Notes under the pieces: generated by a model
Database searches by the model: none
The model's input: only the letters and a program-made list of their open reading frames with translations
Told to the model about the DNA's origin: nothing
NCBI GenBank assembly: GCA_002372815.1
Contig: DFIR01000104.1
Location: forward strand, 1 to 35,861
Length of the DNA stretch: 35,861 nucleotides
Reading direction: 5' to 3'
DNA from: Lachnospiraceae bacterium UBA3692
GTDB lineage: Bacteria; Bacillota; Clostridia; Lachnospirales; Lachnospiraceae
Shown: in pieces, positions 30,788 through 35,861 of the stretch
How positions within the stretch are numbered: the first letter of the stretch is position 1
Layout of the letters: each line of letters opens with the position of its first letter
Position numbers and translations under genes: made by a program

Positions 30788-31864
30788 TCAGATCACGCCG
30801 ACGAACCGCAGGATCAGCACGGACAGCTCCGCGATCACGCAGATCAGGCCGATCTTCCTGATCGTCCCGACCGCCGAGGCGCCCTCCGCGATCGTGAGGC
30901 CCGCGCCCCGCAGGTCTCCTGTCCGCAGGACGGCGTCCGCCTTTCGGACGGCGTCGCGTGTCCCCCCGCCTTTTCTCCCCATGGCGAAGGTCACGTCGGC
31001 TTCCCGTCCCCCGTCCGCCAGGACGTCCCGGCAGCTCACGAAGGCGGCGCCTCCGCCGCAGCGTCTGCGCCAGTCCCGCAGGACCTCCCGGATGTTCCCG
31101 GCGCCGGATCCGACGGACAGGACCTCATCCAGCCCCTGCTTCTGCGCAAAAGCTTCCGCACCAGCCTGCTCCTCCCCTGCGAGGAGGGCGATCTCCTGCA
31201 CACCGGCGTCCCGCAGCTCCTGGACCGCCTCCTGCGCCTCCGCGCGCACGGGGTCCCCGATCACGATATAGCCGCTGAACGCGCCGTCACAGGACACATA
31301 GAGGATCTCGCCCGTCTCTCTGGCGGGAATGATCGCGATGCCGGAGCCCCGCATCATCTCCGCGTCTCCCAGAAGCACGTTGTGCCCCTGCAGGACCTGC
31401 GGATCCGGCGCGGTCCCCCAGGCGCTGCGCAGGCACGCCCGCGTCTCCTCGTCCGCCTGCTTCTCCGCGGCGGCGGCCGCCAGCTCCAGCAGCGCGTCGT
31501 TGGCCTCTCCGGCGGCATACCGCTTCTTCCCGACCGCGGAGGCGGACAGGACTTTCAGGACCCGCTTCCGGCCCGTCGTGACCGTGCGCTCATAGTCCAG
31601 GACCACCCCGCGCACGCCGGCGGCGGCGCCGAGCGTCCCCGCGCCTTTCAGGTAGACGCCCGCGTCGGAGAGCGCCTTCACGCTGCGCAGCAGGACCACA
31701 AAGATCCCTGCAGCTGCCGCCGCAGGGATCAGGATCGTCAGTGCCGCTGCCCCCGGGATGCTCCGCGTCTTCACGACGCCGAGCGCGGCGAGCAGTACAG
31801 CCGCCGCTGCCGATCCGGCAGGCGGCAGGTAATAGGTCAGGAGATGGTGTGTATGTCTCTGCAT
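30788..31864 (-). CDS. Degenerate P1B-type ATPase-like protein (probable pseudoenzyme)
   Basis: The 358-residue protein aligns by eye with the catalytic half of heavy-metal P-type ATPases but has lost the key residues. Two helices (about 15-31 and 40-60) are followed by GVYLKGAGTL and VLDYERTVTTG, where DKTGTLT should be (Asp90 kept, KTGT lost). NVLLGDAEMM and DGAFSGYIVIGDPVRAEA recall the nucleotide domain. LAGEE (229-232) replaces TGDN, and SCRDVLADG (277-285) replaces GDGxND. One last helix (about 336-356) ends it. There is no actuator domain and no CPC helix. The frame is unbroken with AAGGAGC ahead of the ATG, so it is kept by selection, perhaps as a regulatory subunit. It lies beside a full P-type ATPase. 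Confidence 0.72.
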   Translation of the reverse strand: MQRHTHHLLTYYLPPAGSAAAAVLLAALGVVKTRSIPGAAALTILIPAAAAAGIFVVLLRSVKALSDAGVYLKGAGTLGAAAGVRGVVLDYERTVTTGRKRVLKVLSASAVGKKRYAAGEANDALLELAAAAAEKQADEETRACLRSAWGTAPDPQVLQGHNVLLGDAEMMRGSGIAIIPARETGEILYVSCDGAFSGYIVIGDPVRAEAQEAVQELRDAGVQEIALLAGEEQAGAEAFAQKQGLDEVLSVGSGAGNIREVLRDWRRRCGGGAAFVSCRDVLADGGREADVTFAMGRKGGGTRDAVRKADAVLRTGDLRGAGLTIAEGASAVGTIRKIGLICVIAELSVLILRFVGVI

Positions 31865-31948
31865 GTTCGATGCTCCTTCCGCTCCCTTCGCAGGGGGCTT
31901 TCCGGGGATTTACAGCACCATCTTACCACATTTTTCCGGAAGAGGCGA

Positions 31949-32491
31949 TCAGAGCAGCGCCGCTGTCGCCGCGTCCACCTTCTTCATATCCTCGGTGGGC
32001 TCGAATCTGGCGACGACGTTGCCTTCCCTGTCCACCAGGAACTTCGTGAAGTTCCACTTGATCTCGGGGTTCTCTTTGTAATTCTTGTCGATCTTGGCCA
32101 GCATCGCGCCCATCAGCATCGCCTTCGGTCCCTTGCCGAAGCCTTTGAAGCCCTGCTGGGATTTCAGGTATTTGAAGAGCGGCGCGGCGTTCTCGCCGTT
32201 GACGTCCGTCTTCTTCATCTGCGGGAACTGCGTGTTGTAGCGCAGTGTGCAGAATTCGTGGATCTCCTCATCCGTTCCGGGGGTCTGGCCCGCAAACTGG
32301 TTGCAGGGAACGTCCACGATCTCCAGCCCCTGATCGTGATACTTCTCGTACATCTCTTCCAGCTCTTTATACTGAGGAGTGAAGCCGCAGCCTGTCGCGG
32401 TGTTCACGACGAGGACCACCTTGCCTCTGTACTGCTCCATAGAGATCTCCTGTCCCTTCGTGTTCATGATCGACTGCTCGTAAAAGCCCAT
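31949..32491 (-). CDS. Glutathione peroxidase family thiol peroxidase
   Basis: The 180-residue cytosolic peroxidase has the GPx fold and reduces hydrogen peroxide and organic peroxides; bacterial Cys forms usually use thioredoxin rather than glutathione. Catalytic residues are Cys35 in NTATGCGFTPQY (Cys, not selenocysteine), Gln69 in NQFAGQ and Trp146-Asn147 in KWNFTKFLV. Cys81 in FCTLRY may be the resolving Cys. AAAGGAG lies ahead of the ATG, and a near-consensus promoter overlapped by a tandem repeat sits about 60 bases upstream. The gene is followed by the degenerate ATPase gene after 84 bases without an obvious terminator. Confidence 0.94.
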   Translation of the reverse strand: MGFYEQSIMNTKGQEISMEQYRGKVVLVVNTATGCGFTPQYKELEEMYEKYHDQGLEIVDVPCNQFAGQTPGTDEEIHEFCTLRYNTQFPQMKKTDVNGENAAPLFKYLKSQQGFKGFGKGPKAMLMGAMLAKIDKNYKENPEIKWNFTKFLVDREGNVVARFEPTEDMKKVDAATAALL

Positions 32492-32540
32492 GCTGCTCCT
32501 TTCCGCGCAAAAGCGCTTCCTGTATGTCTAACTTTATGAT

Positions 32541-32572
32541 GCAATTATATTGTGTGCAATTTATATTGTCAA
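32541..32572 (-). promoter_or_regulatory. Consensus promoter of the glutathione peroxidase gene with a tandem repeat
   Basis: TTGACA (32572-32567), a 17-base spacer and TATAAT (32549-32544) form an ideal sigma-A promoter. On the plus strand GCAATTATATTGT (32541-32553) and GCAATTTATATTGT (32556-32569) are near-identical direct repeats 15 bases apart that span it, and may be binding sites for a redox regulator. Confidence 0.8.
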
Positions 32573-32597
32573 CCTTTTTTTCGTATGCCTGTATCTA

Positions 32598-32606
32598 TGA
32601 TATAAT
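32598..32606 (+). promoter_or_regulatory. Extended -10 promoter of the nuclease-helicase gene
   Basis: TGATATAAT is an extended -10 element 42 bases before the start codon on the plus strand, divergent from the peroxidase promoter. No good -35 box is seen. Confidence 0.55.
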
Positions 32607-32647
32607 AGGGAACAGGCATTGCAGGCAGTTCAGCGGCGGAGGCCCCC

Positions 32648-34291
32648 ATGCACACACTCAATCTCTATCTTCTCTCCCGGACGACCGGAGAAGATCTCTT
32701 CCCGGATCTGGAAAGGACGCTGTCCGGACGTCAGTACACGAAGCGTTTCAGCGCGCATGAGATCGTCTCTCTGCGCGCCCTGACGGATGCCCTGGAGCAG
32801 GCGGCTGCAGATTCCGGAGACGGGGGCCCGGCACAGCCGGGCACGGATTCGCCGGCATCCGAGCAGGCCCCCTCACCTGGCGCGGTCCTCCTGCCGCTTC
32901 TCGACGGATTCTGCTTCTCCTATACGATCGGGCACATCAGCAAGGAGTTCGATCTCCTGAAGCTGGCGCCGGACCGGTCCCTGGTGCTCAATATCGAGCT
33001 GAAGAGCGCCGCCGTCTCCGAGGACAGGATCCGGAAGCAGCTGGAGCAGAACCGCTACTACCTGTCCCACATCTCCCGCTCGATCCTCTCCTACACCTAC
33101 GTGGCGGAGACGGACACGCTCTACAGTCTGAACGACCGCGGCTATTTCGCACGGGCGGAGATGTCGGAGCTGCTGGGGCAGCTGCAGCGCCCGGCCTTCG
33201 CCGGCAGCATCGAAGGGGAGCTGGAGGACTGCTTCCGCGCGTCGGACTACCTGATCTCCCCGGTGGCGGATCCGGACCGGTTCCTGCGGGGGGAATATTT
33301 TCTCACGAATCAGCAGGCGCAGTTCAAGCAGGAGATCCTGGAGCTCCTGGCAAGGGAGCGCACTCCCGCGCCGCCGTTCATCAGCCTCACCGGCAGCGCC
33401 GGCACCGGCAAGACGCTCCTGCTCCTGGACCTCGGCATGGACCTCTCCCGGAAAAAGGAGGTCCTCTTCCTCCACGGCGGGATCCTCCGGGCGGGCCACC
33501 GCCGCCTGGACGCGCTGCTGCGGCACATCACGTTTCTCGACGCTCACGCCGCGGAGACCGCACAGCTTCTGGAGGACGACGAGCGCCTGCAGCCATATGT
33601 CTGCATCCTGTGCGACGAGGCGAACCGCTTCCCGCTGTCCGTGATCGAGCAGCTCGCCGTCACCTGCCGCCGCCTGAAGATCCCCTGCATCCTCGCGCAT
33701 GACCCCCACAGGCTCCTGCGCAGCAGGCTGGACCTCACGCAGGCCGAGGCGCTCATCGACGCACACACGACGCTCCACCTCGAGCTGTCCGGCAACATCC
33801 GCATCAACCACCCGGTCTACGCCTTCCTGCGCAGGCTCTTCAACCGCAAGCTCTCCATGCCGCAGCAGATCGACCTCTCCTGCATCGAAGTCCTCTATGC
33901 TTCGGACGCGGAGGAGGCTGCCGTGATCCGCGACCGCTTCAAGGCGGCCGGCTATATTTATCTGCCCCTGCCGGAACATGAGCCGGAAGGCGGGGCATCC
34001 CCGCAGCCGGATGCAGGCGCTCCGCAGCCGCTTCCCGGCACAGGCCTTCCGGAAACAGAGCATCCCGCGGGTGCCGACCTCACCGCCGGCGAATATGACC
34101 GGGTCCTGCTGCTTCTGGACGACCGCTTCGCCTACGACGAGGAACAGATGCTCTACGCGAAGCGCCTGCCGGCCTCCTCGATGAGCCTCCTCTACGAGGG
34201 CCTGACCCGGACCCGCGAACAGCTCTGCCTGCTGGTCGTCGGGAGCGAGTCCCTCTTCGCAGACCTGCTCGCGATCCGCAGCGGGAAGTGA
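32648..34291 (+). CDS. SF1-like helicase/ATPase with N-terminal nuclease-like domain
   Basis: The 547-residue protein carries a possible PD-(D/E)XK nuclease region (about 88-160; Glu100, Asp102, then Glu117-x-Lys119 in LNIELKS) of NERD-like appearance. A P-loop ATPase follows with GSAGTGKT (249-256), ILCDE (320-324), and a motif VI-like LYEGLTRTREQL near the C-terminus, as in UvrD/DUF2075 helicases. A Pro/Gly/Ala-rich insert (about 55-80) and another near 450-480 look flexible. GGAGG lies five bases before the ATG. It is not in an operon with a known defence gene. A role in DNA repair, or a stand-alone defence nuclease-helicase, is inferred; the nuclease part is the less certain call. Confidence 0.72.
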   Translation: MHTLNLYLLSRTTGEDLFPDLERTLSGRQYTKRFSAHEIVSLRALTDALEQAAADSGDGGPAQPGTDSPASEQAPSPGAVLLPLLDGFCFSYTIGHISKEFDLLKLAPDRSLVLNIELKSAAVSEDRIRKQLEQNRYYLSHISRSILSYTYVAETDTLYSLNDRGYFARAEMSELLGQLQRPAFAGSIEGELEDCFRASDYLISPVADPDRFLRGEYFLTNQQAQFKQEILELLARERTPAPPFISLTGSAGTGKTLLLLDLGMDLSRKKEVLFLHGGILRAGHRRLDALLRHITFLDAHAAETAQLLEDDERLQPYVCILCDEANRFPLSVIEQLAVTCRRLKIPCILAHDPHRLLRSRLDLTQAEALIDAHTTLHLELSGNIRINHPVYAFLRRLFNRKLSMPQQIDLSCIEVLYASDAEEAAVIRDRFKAAGYIYLPLPEHEPEGGASPQPDAGAPQPLPGTGLPETEHPAGADLTAGEYDRVLLLLDDRFAYDEEQMLYAKRLPASSMSLLYEGLTRTREQLCLLVVGSESLFADLLAIRSGK

Positions 34292-34344
34292 ATCTTCCCT
34301 TTTTCCGGAAAAAGCGCTACAATAACACGACTGTATAAAAATAT

Positions 34345-34361
34345 CGCGCCGCACCGGCGCG
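34345..34361 (+). repeat. Hairpin in the leader of the TSCPD gene
   Basis: CGCGCCG-CAC-CGGCGCG is a perfect 7-bp stem with a 3-base loop, 21 bases before the TSCPD start. It may influence termination of the upstream gene or translation of the next. Confidence 0.6.
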
Positions 34362-34381
34362 CAGAAAGGATTGATCCAGCT

Positions 34382-34630
34382 ATGATCTACAAGACCCGCG
34401 GAACATGTTCCACCGCCATCGAGGTCGATCTCGCCCCCGATCACACCATCAAGAGTGTGCGCTTCGTCGGAGGCTGCGCAGGCAATACACAGGGCATCAG
34501 CAAGCTCGTCGTCGGCATGAAGGCCGAGGACGTCATCGGCAAGGTCGCCGGCACACGCTGCGGTTTCCGCCCCACTTCCTGCCCCGACCAGCTCTCGCAC
34601 GCACTCGAGCAGGCACTGGCACAGCTGTAA
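34382..34630 (+). CDS. TSCPD domain protein (TIGR03905 type)
   Basis: The 82-residue protein is a stand-alone TSCPD domain, named for the conserved Thr-Ser-Cys-Pro-Asp at 65-69. It has four Cys (9, 32, 60, 67) that probably bind a metal, plus GGCAGNTQGISKL. The domain otherwise occurs at the C-terminus of vitamin B12-dependent ribonucleotide reductases; the free-standing clostridial form has no assigned function. AAAGGA lies about nine bases before the ATG. It precedes murG by 68 bases on the same strand. Confidence 0.9.
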   Translation: MIYKTRGTCSTAIEVDLAPDHTIKSVRFVGGCAGNTQGISKLVVGMKAEDVIGKVAGTRCGFRPTSCPDQLSHALEQALAQL

Positions 34631-34687
34631 AGAGCCGGCACGACCGCAGAAGCCCGGCACAACTGTAATCGGCTGACACAACTGTAA
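34613..34687 (+). repeat. Three copies of GCACARCTGTAA around the TSCPD stop
   Basis: The end of the TSCPD gene, GGCACAGCTGTAA including its stop, is echoed twice in the short gap before murG as GGCACAACTGTAA and GACACAACTGTAA. This looks like local duplication of the gene end and supplies extra in-frame stop triplets; no function is evident. Confidence 0.65.
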
Positions 34688-34698
34688 AGGAACTGACA

Positions 34699-35766
34699 AT
34701 GGCACAGAAGAAACATATCGTTCTGACCGGCGGCGGCACCGCCGGCCACGTGACACCCAACCTCGCCCTGCTCCCGCGCCTGCGGGAGGCCGGTTTCGAA
34801 GTCTCCTACATCGGCTCCGTGAACGGCATGGAGCGGGAACTGGTCGAGAAGGCAGGTCTCCCCTACACGGGAATCGCGACCGGCAAGCTCCGCCGCTACT
34901 TTGACTGGAAGAATTTCACGGATCCCTTCCGGGTCGTGAAGGGCTTCGGGCAGGCCTATGCCTGCCTTCGCAGGGAGCACCCCGACGTGATCTTCTCCAA
35001 GGGCGGCTTTGTGAGCGTCCCGGTCGTCCTGGCGGCCTCCGCCCTGAAGATCCCGTGTATCCTGCACGAATCCGACCTGACGCCCGGCCTTGCCAACAAG
35101 CTCTGCTTCCGCAGCGCTTCCAGGATCTGCTGCAATTTCCCCGAGACCTTACAGTACCTCCCTGCCGGCAAAGCAATCCTCACCGGCACCCCGATCCGCC
35201 GGGAACTCTTTGAGGGCAGCCGTTCGGAGGGCCTGGCCTTCTGCGGCTTCACCGGCGACAAGCCGGTCCTGCTCGTCATGGGCGGCAGCCTCGGCGCGGA
35301 CAGCGTGAACAAAGCCGTGCGCGCGCACCTGCCGGAGCTCCTGGGCACCTTCGACGTCGTCCATCTCTGCGGACGCGGCAAAATGGACACCTCCCTGGAA
35401 AACACCCCCGGCTACAAGCAGTTCCCTTATGTGAGTGAGGAACTTCCGCACGTCTTCGCCGCCGCGGACATCGTGGTCTCCCGCGCAGGCGCCAACGCCA
35501 TCTGCGAACTCCTGGCCCTCCGCAAGCCGCACGTGCTCGTCCCCCTGCCGACCGCCGGCAGCCGCGGCGACCAGCTCCTCAACGCCGCTTCCTTCGAGAA
35601 GCGCGGCTTCTCCCGCGTCGTCCTCGACGAAGGCATGGATACCCAGCTTGTCTCCGCCGTCATGGAAGTCTTCGGCGACCGCGACACCTTCATCTCCTCC
35701 ATGTCCCAGGCCCCGGACAGCAACGCCGTGGACGTGATCATGGGGTTGATTGAGGAGCTTGCTTAA
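34699..35766 (+). CDS. murG: UDP-GlcNAc:lipid I N-acetylglucosaminyltransferase
   Basis: MurG adds GlcNAc to lipid I on the inner membrane face to give lipid II for peptidoglycan. The 355-residue length fits, and the GT-B motifs are clear: VLTGGGTAGHVTPNLAL near residue 8, VIFSKGGFVSVPVVLAA, LHESDLTPGLANK, LVMGGSLGADSVNK and VVSRAGANAICELLALRKP with LVPLPTA in the donor site. The gene stands apart from a division-wall cluster, next to the TSCPD protein, as in many Lachnospiraceae. The ATG follows AAAGGAACTGACA. A hairpin terminator follows the stop. Confidence 0.96.
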   Translation: MAQKKHIVLTGGGTAGHVTPNLALLPRLREAGFEVSYIGSVNGMERELVEKAGLPYTGIATGKLRRYFDWKNFTDPFRVVKGFGQAYACLRREHPDVIFSKGGFVSVPVVLAASALKIPCILHESDLTPGLANKLCFRSASRICCNFPETLQYLPAGKAILTGTPIRRELFEGSRSEGLAFCGFTGDKPVLLVMGGSLGADSVNKAVRAHLPELLGTFDVVHLCGRGKMDTSLENTPGYKQFPYVSEELPHVFAAADIVVSRAGANAICELLALRKPHVLVPLPTAGSRGDQLLNAASFEKRGFSRVVLDEGMDTQLVSAVMEVFGDRDTFISSMSQAPDSNAVDVIMGLIEELA

Positions 35767-35781
35767 CAGACTGATTGTGAG

Positions 35782-35838
35782 CAGGCAGATAGATGAGGTC
35801 TCTGGCGGGACCTGTCTATCTGCCTGTTTATTTATGCT
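35782..35838 (+). terminator. Terminator of murG
   Basis: CAGGCAGATAGA (35782-35793) pairs perfectly with TCTATCTGCCTG (35815-35826), with an inner AGGTC/GACCT stem, followed by TTTATTTATGCTTT. It lies 15 bases past the murG stop. Confidence 0.8.
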
Positions 35839-35861
35839 TTCAGACAGCTGCTTAGACAGCT

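Overview
The window looks like chromosomal DNA from a GC-rich, anaerobic Gram-positive bacterium of the Bacillota, most likely a Lachnospiraceae-like gut Clostridium. This is an inference from gene content: a stand-alone murG, reverse rubrerythrin, a PTS trehalose system with a GntR regulator, TAXI-type TRAP transport, LarB/LarE, a small TSCPD protein, strong AGGAGG ribosome sites and sigma-A type promoters. No phage, transposase, CRISPR array or rRNA was seen. One tRNA-Gln is present.

Layout. 1-478: gene-free, with three 71-bp tandem repeats carrying hairpins. 479-5074 (minus): treR, then its terminator, an operator-promoter and the treB-treC operon for trehalose uptake and cleavage. 5075-5653: a remnant of a GHKL sensor kinase and a 70-bp hairpin repeat array. 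5654-8319 (plus): a three-gene envelope cassette (GT2-GtrA glycosyltransferase, membrane-anchored phosphodiester glycosidase with a Ser/Asp linker, four-helix membrane protein). 8320-8663: a striking array of twelve alternating half-sites with a 53-bp period. 8664-14141: an old-yellow-enzyme-type Fe-S flavoprotein, reverse rubrerythrin, an aldo-keto reductase (plus strand), and a GT1 glycosyltransferase coupled to an AbrB-like regulator. 14142-14690: tRNA-Gln(CUG) with promoter and terminator.

14691-17531 (minus): alpha/beta hydrolase, larE, larB (nickel-pincer cofactor synthesis, without larC or larA here). 17735-21576 (minus): an odd PRTase-like protein, apt, a Sir2 deacylase, a YbjQ/leucine-rich-repeat/zinc-ribbon fusion and a small coiled-coil protein. 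21726-30585 (minus): a probable long operon of P-type ATPase, lipid kinase, zinc-type dehydrogenase, aminopeptidase C, and a TAXI-TRAP binding protein and fused permease. 30788-32491 (minus): a degenerate P-type-ATPase-like protein and a glutathione peroxidase. 32648-35766 (plus): a possible nuclease-SF1 helicase fusion, a TSCPD protein and murG with terminator.

The most unusual items are the three families of hairpin-bearing tandem repeats within the first 9 kb (one with a compensatory base change), the intact but catalytically stripped P-type ATPase relative, the PRTase-like protein lacking the PRPP acidic pair, the YbjQ-LRR-zinc fusion, and the possible nuclease-helicase. All functions are read from sequence motifs only; no database search was possible.
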